NCBI GenBank assembly: GCA_024234975.1
Contig: JACKNH010000004.1
Span: 1-64,000, forward strand
DNA length: 64,000 bases
Source of the DNA: Gammaproteobacteria bacterium
GTDB taxonomy: Bacteria > Pseudomonadota > Gammaproteobacteria > Ga0077536
Direction of reading: 5' to 3'
Position 1 is the stretch's first letter; each line of letters starts with the position of its first letter. Under the pieces are notes generated by a model. The model saw only the letters and a program-made list of their open reading frames with translations, did no database searches and was not told where the DNA came from. Positions 33,937-43,079 of the stretch are shown here, one piece after another. A program made the position numbers and the translations under genes.

Positions 33937-35105
33937 GCGGGCTGCCCTCCAACCTGTATCCGCGCAATGAACGCCCGCAGGCAGTCGTGATAATGCGGAA
34001 TCTCCAGCAGGAACGAGTCATGGCCCTGGGCGGAATCGACATCGACGTAGCTGACGTTCTTGTCGAGATCCTGCAGTGCGCGCACCATTTCGCGCGATCG
34101 CGCCGAGGAGAAACGCCAGTCCGAGGTGAACGACATCAACAGGAAGCGGGCTTGGGTTTCGCGCAAGGCATCGCGCAGGTCATCATTGTGCTCGATGGCC
34201 GGATCGAAATAGTCGAGTGCCTTGGTCATCAGCAGATAGCTGTTGGCATCGAAGCGATCAACAAATGCCTGGCCCTGGTAACGCAGATAGCTCTCGATCT
34301 GGAACTCCACGTCGTAGCCGAACGTCAGCTTGCCGCTGCGCAATTCGCGGCCGAATTTAGAGTGCAGCACGTCATCAGAAAGATACGTGATATGACCCAG
34401 CATGCGGGCCAGCATCAGCCCGCGTTCGGGCACCACGCCGTGATCGTAATAACGCCCGTCGTGAAACTGCGCATCGGACATGATGGCGTGTCTGGCGACT
34501 TCATTGAAGGCGATGTTCTGGGTCGACAGGTTGGGCGCGGCGGCGATGATGATTGCATTGCGCAGCCGATGGGGATAGTCCACCGCCCACTGCAACGCCT
34601 GCATCCCGCCCAGACTGCCGCCGATGATCGCCGCCCAGGTTTCAATGCCCAGGCGATCCGCAAGCCGTGCCTGGCTCTCCACCCAGTCGTGAACGGTGCA
34701 GATCGGGAAGTCCGGTCCATAGCGTTTGCCGGTCTGCGGATTGGTCGACGTCGGTCCCGTACTGCCGGCGCAACCGCCGAGATTGTTGCAGCAGACGACG
34801 AAGAAGCGGTTGGTATCAATGGGTTTGCCGGGGCCTATGCAGTTGTCCCACCAGCCGGCCTTGCGAGCGCCGCGATGAATGCCGGCGGCGTGATGATCGC
34901 CGCTCAATGCATGGCAGATGAGAATGGCGTTGTCGTGCGCGGCATTCAGCGTGCCATAGGTTTCGTACACGATCTCGTAGTACGAAAGAACATGGCCACT
35001 GTCCAGCTCCAGCGGTGTCTCGAACACCATACGTTGGGTTTCGACATAGCCGACAGAATCGGCAGCCGGAGCCGCAGCGCTGTTCAGTTCTGTGTCGGAA
35101 GCCAA
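33933..35105 (-). CDS. metX: Homoserine O-acyltransferase MetX (probably O-succinyltransferase)
   Basis: Alpha/beta-hydrolase-fold enzyme that acylates homoserine at the start of methionine synthesis. The 390-residue protein has YETYGTLNAAHDNAILICHALSG, the PGKPIDTNRFFVVCCNN stretch, the nucleophile elbow GGSLGGMQALQW near residue 165 and the C-terminal DSAQGHDSFLLE with the catalytic His. MetX proteins paired with MetW in gammaproteobacteria generally use succinyl-CoA; that is inference here. The start is a TTG at 35105 preceded by GAGG; the next in-frame ATG lies inside the conserved domain. It overlaps yggU. Confidence 0.93.
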   Translation of the reverse strand: MASDTELNSAAAPAADSVGYVETQRMVFETPLELDSGHVLSYYEIVYETYGTLNAAHDNAILICHALSGDHHAAGIHRGARKAGWWDNCIGPGKPIDTNRFFVVCCNNLGGCAGSTGPTSTNPQTGKRYGPDFPICTVHDWVESQARLADRLGIETWAAIIGGSLGGMQALQWAVDYPHRLRNAIIIAAAPNLSTQNIAFNEVARHAIMSDAQFHDGRYYDHGVVPERGLMLARMLGHITYLSDDVLHSKFGRELRSGKLTFGYDVEFQIESYLRYQGQAFVDRFDANSYLLMTKALDYFDPAIEHNDDLRDALRETQARFLLMSFTSDWRFSSARSREMVRALQDLDKNVSYVDVDSAQGHDSFLLEIPHYHDCLRAFIARIQVGGQPA

Positions 35106-35377
35106 GACGGCATGACCTCGGGTGTTTCAATGGCAACCGTTTTCAAGGTGCCGGTTGCGCCGGTTTCAATCTGTACGCGTCCCGGCGATACCTCAAACGC
35201 ATCAGTGAGGAAACGCGTCAACGCAATATTTGCCGCGCCATCAACGGGCGGCGCCTGCACACGAATCTTCAAGCGATCGCCATAGGTGCCGGCCACCTCG
35301 GTGCGGCCGGCGCGAGGCTGAATCTTGAGGCGCAGTCGCAAACGCGGCCCCTCCCACGTCAACCATGGCACGGTCAC
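35084..35377 (-). CDS. yggU: YggU/DUF167 family protein
   Basis: A 97-residue alpha/beta protein of the DUF167 (YggU) family with the signature RLRLKIQPRAGRTEV, and DRLKIRVQAPPVDGAAN (given in part). Function unknown; it is regularly found with yggT, proC and yggS. Its GTG overlaps the yggT stop by 4 bp, and its end overlaps the metX start by 22 bp. Confidence 0.9.
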   Translation of the reverse strand: MTVPWLTWEGPRLRLRLKIQPRAGRTEVAGTYGDRLKIRVQAPPVDGAANIALTRFLTDAFEVSPGRVQIETGATGTLKTVAIETPEVMPSWLPTQN

Positions 35378-35949
35378 AGCAGTCTGATGCCGATATCACG
35401 GATCGGCGCGACCAGCAGGATCAGCGCCAGCTGCAACAACACCAGGACCACCATCGCGGATAGATCGAGGTTGCCGATCGGCGGTATCACGCGGCGTGCC
35501 GGCGCCAGCAGCGGGCGACTCAGGCTGCGCAGCAAATCGACTGCCGGGTTATAGGCGCCCGGCGCTACCCAACTGAGGATCACCAGGATCAGGATCGCGA
35601 ACATGAACACATACACCGCGGTCTGCAGCAGTTTGGCCAAGGCGATGATGAAGATGCCAAGCAGCGCGCCGCGGCCGTTCGACAGCAGCACCACCAGCCA
35701 GGTGCTGGCGAACTGCACCACGGTCATCAACACCAGCGACGCGGTATCAATGCGACCGATCGACGGGATCCAGCGGCGCAGTGCGCGTAACGGCGGATTG
35801 GTGATCTGCACGATCGCCTGCGAGAAAGGGTTGTAGAAATCGGCGCGAACCATCTGGAACAGGAATCGCAACATCACCGCAAGGATGTACAGCCCGAACA
35901 GCACTTCGATCAGAAATACACCGGCCTCGTTGACGTAGGAGCCACCCAT
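35374..35949 (-). CDS. yggT: YggT family membrane protein
   Basis: A 191-residue membrane protein made of two similar YggT repeats, each with two helices around the NPFSQAIVQITNPPLRALRRWIPS motif (first copy) and YNPAVDLLRSLSRPLLAPARRVIPP motif (second copy). The family is linked to osmotic tolerance in some bacteria, but the mechanism is unclear. It sits 2 bp after proC and overlaps yggU by 4 bp. Confidence 0.93.
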   Translation of the reverse strand: MGGSYVNEAGVFLIEVLFGLYILAVMLRFLFQMVRADFYNPFSQAIVQITNPPLRALRRWIPSIGRIDTASLVLMTVVQFASTWLVVLLSNGRGALLGIFIIALAKLLQTAVYVFMFAILILVILSWVAPGAYNPAVDLLRSLSRPLLAPARRVIPPIGNLDLSAMVVLVLLQLALILLVAPIRDIGIRLL

Positions 35950-35951
35950 GA

Positions 35952-36776
35952 TCAGTTGCCGCCGAACATCCGGGCCAGCTCGTCAGAGCGTGTCGCCGCG
36001 GCCTGCAATGCTTCGCTGACGATGGCTTTCAATTCGCGTGACTCGAATACCTTAAATGCCGCTTCGGTGGTGCCGCCGGGCGAGGTGACCTGGCGGCGCA
36101 AGGTGGCGGCATCGACGTCGGATTCCAGCGCCAGCTTGGCCGCACCCATCACGGTCTGCAGCGTCAGCAGGCGCGCTTGTTCGGGCGCGATACCCAGCTT
36201 CTCGCCAGCCTCGGCCATCGCTTCCATCAGCAGGAAGACATAGGCGGGGCCGCTGCCGGACAATGCGGTGACTGAATCGATCAGGGTTTCATTGTCCAGC
36301 CAGACGGTCAGACCCACGGCTCGCATCAAGGCTTCCGCCTGTTCGCGGTCGGCCTCGGTGACATGAGCATTGCTGACCAGGCCCGCCGCACCCGCGCCGA
36401 CCAGTGCCGGGGTGTTTGGCATCACGCGGACAATAGGGCGGGAACCCCCTAGCCAGTTGGCCAGCGAATCGAGTTGAATACCGGCGGCAATCGAAACGAC
36501 AAGAGTGCGTTCGCCCAGTGCCGGCGCCAATGCCATGGCAACCTCGCGCAGCACCTGCGGTTTGACGGCGAGCACGATGACGTCGGCCTCGCGCACGGCT
36601 TCGGCGTTTTCAGTCCCGGTGTGGATACCGAATTGCTGCGTCAGGGCTTGCAGGCGTTGCGGGTCGATGTCCGTCGCGCCGATGGCGCTCGCCGGGTAGC
36701 CATCTGCAATCAATCCGCCGATGATGGCGCGCGCCATGTTGCCGGCGCCGATGAAAGTGATCCGTTTATGGGTCAT
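35952..36776 (-). CDS. proC: Pyrroline-5-carboxylate reductase
   Basis: Last step of proline synthesis, NAD(P)H-dependent. The 274-residue protein has the Rossmann motif ITFIGAGNMARAIIGGL, VIVLAVKPQVL, IVRVMPNTPALVGAGAAG, VTALSGSGPAYVFLLMEAMAEAGEKLG and the C-terminal VTSPGGTTEAAFKVFE. The order yggS, proC, yggT, yggU is conserved, although yggS is separated here by 305 bp with a repeat. Confidence 0.96.
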   Translation of the reverse strand: MTHKRITFIGAGNMARAIIGGLIADGYPASAIGATDIDPQRLQALTQQFGIHTGTENAEAVREADVIVLAVKPQVLREVAMALAPALGERTLVVSIAAGIQLDSLANWLGGSRPIVRVMPNTPALVGAGAAGLVSNAHVTEADREQAEALMRAVGLTVWLDNETLIDSVTALSGSGPAYVFLLMEAMAEAGEKLGIAPEQARLLTLQTVMGAAKLALESDVDAATLRRQVTSPGGTTEAAFKVFESRELKAIVSEALQAAATRSDELARMFGGN

Positions 36777-36947
36777 TGCGGCCAGATATTACACCAAATC
36801 CAAATACGGGCCGGACATGGTGCAGCAGCGGCACCGGTTTGGGAAGGGTGATGCTTGTTCCGCACACGGCGGCGCGGCGTCCGGACTGACGGGGTGGAGG
36901 GCGCGGCGGCAGCCGGGTCAACCAATCATCATTGACCGACTACATCC

Positions 36948-36973
36948 GTCATTCCCGCGCAGACGGGAATCCA
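36948..36973. repeat. REP-like palindromic repeat, copy 2, in the yggS-proC gap
   Basis: Palindrome ATTCCCG-CGCAGA-CGGGAAT preceded by CCGTC and followed by CCAT, the widespread 'GTCATTCCCGC...GCGGGAATCCA' form. It lies in the 305-bp interval between yggS and proC (36777-37081), in which I see nothing else of note apart from G+C-rich filler. A related element is at 33213-33252. Confidence 0.65.
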
Positions 36974-37081
36974 TAGGGCGCTGCTCGACGCCGCATGGAA
37001 CCGTTGGGAAGCGGATTGACGGTGGGCGGGGCGACGTATCCAGCGTGCCGCAAGTCGGGTGACATCGTCCGCTTCCCGTCA

Positions 37082-37771
37082 TTAATATTGTCTCGGCCCG
37101 AACAACGCCGTACCGATGCGGACAATCGTCGCGCCTTCGGCAATCGCTGCTTCGAAATCGTCCGTGGTGCCCATGGACAGCGTATCCAGTGCGAGACTTT
37201 GCTCATTCAATGAAGTCAGACAGCTACGCAGGCGCGCAAACGCGGCGCGCTGGGCGGCGAACTCCTCCTCTGGCGCGGGCAATGCCATCAGGCCGCGAAG
37301 CTGCAGGCCGGGGAGGGCGGCCACTGCCTGTGCCAGGTCGGCAAGGTCCGATGGCGCGACGCCGGCCTTCGAGGATTCACCGCTGATGTTCACCTCTATA
37401 CATATATTGAGTGGTGGCAGTTCCGGCGGGCGTTGTGCGCTGAGACGCTGCGCTGTTTTTAATCGCTCCACTGTGTGCACCCAGGCGAACCGCTCGGCAA
37501 TCGGCCGCGTCTTGTTGCTCTGCACGGGACCGATGAAATGCCACTGAAGATCCGGCAGCGCAGCCACCTTGGGAAGCGCTTCCTGCAGGTAGTTCTCGCC
37601 AAACGCACGAATGCCGGCGGCGCGGGCGGCGGCGATGGCGTCGACGCCGTGGGTTTTGGACACCGCCAGCAATTCCACCGAGCCCGGCTTGCGGCCGAAC
37701 CGGATTTCGGCGGCGCGAATGCGGCCAAGCAGGGCGGTGACGTTGGTGGAAATATCGACGACTCGGGTCAC
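37082..37771 (-). CDS. yggS: YggS family PLP homeostasis protein
   Basis: A 229-residue PLP-binding protein (YggS/PROSC family) that helps maintain free pyridoxal phosphate levels. The PLP Lys is in LLAVSKTHGVDAI near residue 38; FGENYLQEALPK, WHFIGPVQSNKTRPI and LSMGTTDDFEAAIAEGATIVRIG are family signatures. It starts with GTG at 37771. Divergent from pilT with 475 bp between, the classic yggS/pilT arrangement. Confidence 0.95.
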   Translation of the reverse strand: MTRVVDISTNVTALLGRIRAAEIRFGRKPGSVELLAVSKTHGVDAIAAARAAGIRAFGENYLQEALPKVAALPDLQWHFIGPVQSNKTRPIAERFAWVHTVERLKTAQRLSAQRPPELPPLNICIEVNISGESSKAGVAPSDLADLAQAVAALPGLQLRGLMALPAPEEEFAAQRAAFARLRSCLTSLNEQSLALDTLSMGTTDDFEAAIAEGATIVRIGTALFGPRQY

Positions 37772-38246
37772 GGGGGGCTGTCCAAAACGGTGCGTTTCGT
37801 CTTCATGATTTGCGGTGCGCGAATCTTCGGTGTTTGCGGTCGCCGCTGTCCAGTCAGCGGCCGGTACGTAGGCGTCACCCGCCTAATTTTTTCATCATCC
37901 CGGTCGATATGGACTATCGGACCCGGGGCACCTCTTGACCACACATCGATAACAGTCCGCCAGACGCCATCGGATTGCTGACCGGCAGTTGCGAGCCGGT
38001 AAAACCAACGGCTGGTAACGTGCGGCCTGATACCCGCCGGTTCTTGAGAGATTACCAATACAATTCGTGGCAAGTGCCTGCATTAATTGCTAAAGTTTAG
38101 CGGGCCATGATGCCATGGTGATGCGCATAACCGTCCGGGCAGGTCGGCCTGCAAGCGGTCGAAGCCGGTGAAGTCCAAGGTCTCTGAACAAAGAGGCCGG
38201 GTCGGCGGCAGTGCGCGTCGTGAGCATACACAGCAGGGGATTGTGC
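37772..38246. other. Long intergenic region between divergent yggS and pilT
   Basis: 475 bp without a supported gene. It must hold the promoters of yggS and of the pilT-pilU cluster. A stretch near 38066 (TGGCAAGTGCCTGCATT) loosely resembles a sigma-54 site, but the GG-to-GC spacing is one base short. No riboswitch or small RNA could be recognised by eye. Confidence 0.4.
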
Positions 38247-39281
38247 ATGGATATCGGAGAGTTACTCGCATTCGGCGTCAAGAATCGCGCCTCGGACTTG
38301 CACTTGTCGGCCGGGCTGCCACCGATGATTCGTGTCGATGGCGACGTGCGCCGCATCAATGTGCCAGCGATGGAACACAAGGAAGTGCACGATCTCGTGT
38401 ACGACATCATGAACGACAAGCAGCGCAAGGATTACGAAGAGTTCCTTGAGTGCGACTTCTCGTTCGAAATCCCCGGGCTGGCCCGCTTCCGCGTCAACGC
38501 TTTCAACCAGCACCGTGGCTCCGGCGCCGTGTTCCGTACGATTCCGTCCGAGATCCTCAGCCTGGAAGATCTGAAAGCGCCGAAGATTTTCAAGGAGATA
38601 TCGGATTACCCCCGCGGCGTGGTGCTGGTGACCGGGCCGACCGGCTCCGGCAAATCAACCACCCTCGCGGCGATGATCAATCACAAGAACGAAAGCGAGT
38701 ACGGGCATATCCTGACCATCGAGGACCCGATCGAATTCGTTCACCAGAGCAAGAAGTGCCTGATCAACCAGCGCGAAGTCCACCGCGATACGCTCGGCTT
38801 TTCCGAAGCGCTGCGCTCGGCACTGCGCGAAGACCCCGACACCATCCTGGTCGGCGAAATGCGTGATCTGGAAACCATCCGCCTGGCGCTGACGGCGGCT
38901 GAAACCGGTCACCTGGTGTTCGGCACTTTGCATACCAGCTCCGCCGCCAAAACCATCGACCGCGTGGTGGACGTGTTCCCGGCGGAAGAAAAAGACATGG
39001 TGCGGGCGATGTTGTCCGAATCATTGCGCGCGGTCATATCGCAGACGCTGTTGAAGAAGAACGGCGGCGGCCGCGTCGCGGCACACGAGATCATGATTGG
39101 TACGCCGGCGATTCGTAACCTCATCCGTGAGAACAAGATTGCGCAGATGTATTCCGCGATCCAGACCGGCGCCCAGCACGGTATGATGACGCTGGACCAG
39201 TGTCTGCAAGGCCTGGTTCAGGCAGGGTCGGTGACGCGCCAGGAAGCCCGCATCAAGGCCATGAACAAGGACGCATTCTGA
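38247..39281 (+). CDS. pilT: Type IV pilus retraction ATPase PilT
   Basis: Hexameric ATPase that powers pilus retraction and twitching motility. The 344-residue protein has a PAS-like N-terminal domain, Walker A GPTGSGKSTTLAAM near 135, the Asp box ILTIEDPIEF, Walker B ILVGEMRDLETI, the His box TGHLVFGTLHT and the PilT-specific C-terminal AIRNLIRENKIAQMYS. Start at ATG 38247, after CAGGGGA. It heads a cluster of three related ATPase genes. Confidence 0.96.
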   Translation: MDIGELLAFGVKNRASDLHLSAGLPPMIRVDGDVRRINVPAMEHKEVHDLVYDIMNDKQRKDYEEFLECDFSFEIPGLARFRVNAFNQHRGSGAVFRTIPSEILSLEDLKAPKIFKEISDYPRGVVLVTGPTGSGKSTTLAAMINHKNESEYGHILTIEDPIEFVHQSKKCLINQREVHRDTLGFSEALRSALREDPDTILVGEMRDLETIRLALTAAETGHLVFGTLHTSSAAKTIDRVVDVFPAEEKDMVRAMLSESLRAVISQTLLKKNGGGRVAAHEIMIGTPAIRNLIRENKIAQMYSAIQTGAQHGMMTLDQCLQGLVQAGSVTRQEARIKAMNKDAF

Positions 39282-39322
39282 ACTAGTCCGTCGTCCGCCA
39301 GCGTCAACAGGAGAGGTCTTCA

Positions 39323-40498
39323 ATGGAACGCGAACAAGCGATTAAATTCATGCGCGACCTGCTCAAGCTCATGGTCGACAAGAAAGGCTCGGACCTCTTC
39401 ATCACGGTGGACTTCCCGCCGGCGATCAAGATAGACGGCAAGATCACCCCGGTTTCCAAAACCAAGCTGACCTCGGAAAACTGCAAGGCGCTGACCTACG
39501 CGATCATGAATGATCGCCAGCTCAAGGAGTTCGAGGCCACCAAGGAATGTAACTTCGCGATTGCACCGGCGGGCATCGGTCGCTTCCGCGTCAACACGTT
39601 CATCCAGCAGAGCCAGACGGGCATGGTGCTGCGAACGATCGAAACCAAGGTGCCGACCATCGATTCACTCGGTCTGCCCCAAGTGCTCAAAGACGTATCG
39701 ATGACCAAGCGCGGCCTGGTCATTTTCGTTGGCGCCACCGGTTCCGGTAAATCCACCTCGCTGGCAGCGATGATTGATTTCCGGAATGAAAACAGCTTCG
39801 GCCACATCGTTACGATTGAAGACCCGATCGAATACGTTCACCCGCACAAGAACTGCATCATCACCCAGCGCGAAGTCGGCGTGGATACCGATGACTGGGA
39901 TATCGCGCTGAAGAACACCTTGCGCCAGGCGCCGGACGTCATCCTGCTTGGCGAAATCCGCGACCGTGAAACCATGGAATACGGTATCGCCTTTGCTGAA
40001 ACCGGCCATCTCGCGATGGCGACGCTGCACGCCAACAGCGCCAACCAGGCGCTCGACCGTATCATCAACTTCTTCCCGGAAGAGCGCCGCCCGCAGCTGT
40101 TGATGGATTTGTCGCTGAATCTGAAGGGCGTGATTTCGCAGCGGCTGCTGAAACGCGCCAATGGTGTCGGCCGCGCGGCGGCGATTGAAATTCTGCTCAA
40201 CTCACCGCTGATTGCCGACCTGGTACTGCGTGGTGAAGTGCATATGATCAAAGAGATCATGTCGAAATCGAATGAGCTCGGCATGAAGACGTTTGATCAG
40301 GCATTGTTCGATCTGTACGAAGCCGACGCGATTTCCTACGAAGATGCGTTGCGTAACGCCGACTCGATGAATGAGCTACGGCTGCGGATCAAGCTGGAAG
40401 GCAAAGCGGCGAAAACCGGTAGCGGTCACCTCGACGGGTTGGAGCATCTGCAACTCGAGGAAGACGAGAAGACCAAGACGGGCATGTTGCGGCGCTGA
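39323..40498 (+). CDS. pilU: Type IV pilus ATPase PilU
   Basis: PilT paralogue that assists retraction under load. The 391-residue protein has KKGSDLFITVDFPPAIKIDGKI at the start (in part KKGSDLFITVDFPP), Walker A GATGSGKSTSLAAM, IVTIEDPIEYVHPHKN, ILLGEIRDRETMEYG and GHLAMATLHANSANQALDRI. The AIRNLIRE motif of PilT is absent, and a charged C-terminal tail follows, both as in PilU. AGGAGAGG precedes the ATG. 41 bp after pilT. Confidence 0.94.
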   Translation: MEREQAIKFMRDLLKLMVDKKGSDLFITVDFPPAIKIDGKITPVSKTKLTSENCKALTYAIMNDRQLKEFEATKECNFAIAPAGIGRFRVNTFIQQSQTGMVLRTIETKVPTIDSLGLPQVLKDVSMTKRGLVIFVGATGSGKSTSLAAMIDFRNENSFGHIVTIEDPIEYVHPHKNCIITQREVGVDTDDWDIALKNTLRQAPDVILLGEIRDRETMEYGIAFAETGHLAMATLHANSANQALDRIINFFPEERRPQLLMDLSLNLKGVISQRLLKRANGVGRAAAIEILLNSPLIADLVLRGEVHMIKEIMSKSNELGMKTFDQALFDLYEADAISYEDALRNADSMNELRLRIKLEGKAAKTGSGHLDGLEHLQLEEDEKTKTGMLRR

Positions 40499-40568
40499 TC
40501 GCGACACTCCCGTTTGGCGTAGCGCGTTGCCGGCAACCCCGCACGATTGATTCAAGGATTCACGGTCG

Positions 40569-41627
40569 ATGGACATTACTCCCTACCTGAAGCTGTTGCA
40601 TGAAAAGAAGGGCTCGGACCTGTTCTTCACCCCGGGCGCTCCGGTCAAAATCAAGATTGAAGGCCAGATCAGCTCCGTCGGTAAAACCCAGCTGACCGGT
40701 GAATTGATTCGGGCGGCGGCCTACCTGATCATGAACGAGCGTCAGGTGCTGAACTTCGAGAAGGAACTGGAGTGCGACTTTGCGGTTTCGCTGCCGGACA
40801 ATGCGGCGCGTTTCCGCGTGAATGTGTTCCTGCAGCGTGGCGAATGTGCCATGGTGTTGCGCCGGATCCCTTCGCAAATCCCCACCATTGAAGAACTGGG
40901 TCTGCCGGAAATTCTGAAGACACTGGTCATGCACAAGCGTGGCCTGATCCTGATGGTGGGCGCGACGGGTTCCGGTAAGTCGACGACGTTGGCCGCGATG
41001 ATCAATGAGCGCAACCAGCGCATGAGCGGCCACATTCTCACCATTGAAGATCCGATTGAATTTTCGCACCCGAACCTGAAATCGATCATCAACCAGCGCG
41101 AAGTGGGCATGGATACGCTCTCCTACCGCAATGCGCTGCGTGCTTCGCTGCGTGAGGCACCAGACGTCATCCTGATCGGTGAGGTTCGTGACCGCGAAAC
41201 CATGGAAGCGGCGTTGGAGCTGTGCAACACCGGCCACCTGTGCCTATCGACGCTGCACGCCAACAACGCCAACCAGGCGATGGAGCGCGTGATCAATCTG
41301 TTCCCGCAGGAGTTGCACAAGCAGCTGTTCCTGGATCTTTCGCTCAATGTACGCGCGGTGATTTCGCAGCGCCTGGTGCAAGGCGTGGACAGCCGGCGCG
41401 TTGCGGCGATTGAAATCATGTTGAACACACCGCATATCGCGGACCTGATCCTCAAAGGCTATATCGGCGAGATCAAGGAAGCCATGGCTGGCAGCGGCGC
41501 CAAGGGCATGCGTACTTTTGATATGGCGTTGTACGAACTGTACAAGGAAGAACGTATCGATCTCGAAGAGGCGCTGAACAACGCCGATTCACGCACCAAC
41601 CTCGAAGCCAAGATCAACTTCGGCTGA
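40569..41627 (+). CDS. Second PilU-like type IV pilus ATPase
   Basis: A 352-residue PilT/PilU-family ATPase, the third in a row. Its N-terminus (YLKLLHEKKGSDLFFTPGAP), Walker A (GATGSGKSTTLAAMI), Walker B (ILIGEVRDRETMEAA) and GHLCLSTLHANNANQAMERV are closest to PilU, but it lacks the C-terminal tail of the gene before it and is clearly diverged from it. Walker motifs and Asp/His boxes are intact, so it should be active. Whether it replaces, assists or modulates PilU cannot be read from the sequence. AAGGA lies before its ATG. Confidence 0.9.
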   Translation: MDITPYLKLLHEKKGSDLFFTPGAPVKIKIEGQISSVGKTQLTGELIRAAAYLIMNERQVLNFEKELECDFAVSLPDNAARFRVNVFLQRGECAMVLRRIPSQIPTIEELGLPEILKTLVMHKRGLILMVGATGSGKSTTLAAMINERNQRMSGHILTIEDPIEFSHPNLKSIINQREVGMDTLSYRNALRASLREAPDVILIGEVRDRETMEAALELCNTGHLCLSTLHANNANQAMERVINLFPQELHKQLFLDLSLNVRAVISQRLVQGVDSRRVAAIEIMLNTPHIADLILKGYIGEIKEAMAGSGAKGMRTFDMALYELYKEERIDLEEALNNADSRTNLEAKINFG

Positions 41628-41667
41628 CCGTTTGCTTGCCGCCGCCGCATGGGCGGGTGTGGACGGA

Positions 41668-42726
41668 TCAATCATCGAAGGTTCGTCTGTCGCCGGGCCT
41701 GGGGTCGTTCCGATTCTCTCCATCACCCGGCATGCCGGCCTGGGTAGTTCGCGGCGAAATGACACCTGCGGTATCCAGTGGGCTGCGCACTGCCAGCCCA
41801 CCACGCTTGAGGACATGGGTGTATATCTGTGTTGTCTTGACGTCGGAATGGCCGAGCTGCTCCTGCACTGTGCGGATATCCGCGCCGCGTTCCAAAAAAT
41901 GCGTGGCAAAGGAATGGCGAAAGGTATGGCAGCTTGCCGGCTTTGACAGTCCAGCCTTGCGAACGGCATTGCGCACCGCACGTTGCACCGCGCTTTCATC
42001 GAAATGATGCCGCTGGCGCACGCCACTGCGCGGATCGATGCTGAGTCCGCGCGCAGCGAAAATATATTGCCAACCCCACTCGCCGGCAGCGTTCGGATAT
42101 TTGCGCGATAACGCATTCGGCAGATAAACGCTGGCGACACCGGCGAGGCAATCCCGCTGATAGACAGACTGGCGCTGGCGGATGTGCAGCCGCAACTGGT
42201 CAACAATCTGGTCAGGCAGGGTGACTACGCGGTCCTTGGCCCCTTTGCCATCGCGCACGATGATCGACCGATGCTGAAAATCAATGTCTTTGACCCTGAG
42301 GCGCACGCTTTCCATCAGCCGCAATCCTGAACCGTATTGCAGACAGCAGATGAGCCAATGCGGATCTGGCAGCTCGCGCAGGATGCGGGAAACCTCGTCC
42401 ACGGTGAGTACCGTCGGAATCCGCTGTGGCGCCTTGGCGCGAACGGCTTGCAGCTCCGCGAACGGTTGGGCCAGCACCTCTCGGTATAAGAACACCAGCG
42501 AGTTCAAAGCGACATTCTGTGTGCTGGCTGAGACATTGCGCCGAATCGCGAGGTTGGAAAGAAAGGCTTCAACTTCCGCCGGGCCCATTTCCGCCGGATG
42601 CTTCAGCCGGTGAAAGCGGATATAGCGCTTGATCCAGTGCAGGTAGGTTTGTTCGGTGCGGATACTCATATGGCGCAGGCGGATCTTCTCCCGCACCTGG
42701 TCCAGCAGGCGTTTGGCTTCGGCCAT
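41668..42726 (-). CDS. intI: Integron integrase (tyrosine recombinase)
   Basis: Recombines attI and attC sites to insert and excise cassettes. The 352-residue protein has an N-terminal SAM-like domain (HMSIRTEQTYLHWIKRYIRFH), the catalytic Arg in YGSGLRLMESVRL, Lys region DGKGAKDRVVTLP, the IntI-specific insert ALSRKYPNAAGEWGWQYIF...DPRSGVRQRHH, then HTFRHSFATH, LGHSD and the nucleophile in QIYTHVLKRGG. That insert separates it from XerC/D. After VRSPLD there is a tail of about 30 residues that is longer than usual. Reading frame intact; convergent with the pilus genes, 41 bp away. Confidence 0.96.
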   Translation of the reverse strand: MAEAKRLLDQVREKIRLRHMSIRTEQTYLHWIKRYIRFHRLKHPAEMGPAEVEAFLSNLAIRRNVSASTQNVALNSLVFLYREVLAQPFAELQAVRAKAPQRIPTVLTVDEVSRILRELPDPHWLICCLQYGSGLRLMESVRLRVKDIDFQHRSIIVRDGKGAKDRVVTLPDQIVDQLRLHIRQRQSVYQRDCLAGVASVYLPNALSRKYPNAAGEWGWQYIFAARGLSIDPRSGVRQRHHFDESAVQRAVRNAVRKAGLSKPASCHTFRHSFATHFLERGADIRTVQEQLGHSDVKTTQIYTHVLKRGGLAVRSPLDTAGVISPRTTQAGMPGDGENRNDPRPGDRRTFDD

Positions 42727-42984
42727 CGTTTGACTTCCATGTCAGTGAGGCGCATAAATCGTAGCAGATAGAACATCTGACGGATCGCCCGTACCGTGCC
42801 CCGAAAATATTGGGACACTTCGCCCGGAAACTTTGGTGCGAAACGGCCGACCCCAAGGCCGCAAATTATATGGATAGCGTCCGTCTATCTCCCGAAAAAG
42901 GTGACACGCAGGAGACACTGCTACATGGATGATTCAAAGGGAATTTCCCGAACCCGGCCCCACCGTTTTATCCGAATAAAGCAG
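42727..42984. other. Region between intI and attI
   Basis: About 260 bp with no supported gene. By analogy with other integrons it should hold the integrase promoter and a cassette promoter (Pc) reading into the array. I could not identify a LexA box or convincing -35/-10 pairs by eye. Confidence 0.4.
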
Positions 42985-43043
42985 AAACAATGGACAAAGT
43001 CCGTATTTAGTTACGGACATAGTCCGTCTACTAAATGTTGGGT
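42985..43043 (+). other. Candidate attI site
   Basis: The first cassette begins at a GTTGGGT junction (43037-43043), so the recombination point is G43037/T43038. Just upstream is a perfect 7-bp inverted repeat, GTCCGTA (42999-43005) and TACGGAC (43012-43018) with a 6-nt spacer, and a further AGTCCGT at 43021-43027. CTACTAAATGTTGGG resembles the simple integrase-binding site next to the crossover of attI1. The outer boundary is a guess. Confidence 0.6.
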
Positions 43044-43079
43044 TGTTTCGCATATTTGAAAGTGGTCATGCATATGGAA

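Noticed and set aside
38066..38082. Sigma-54-like site upstream of pilT
   Set aside because: TGGCAAGTGCCTGCA has its GG and GC dinucleotides one base too close for sigma-54.
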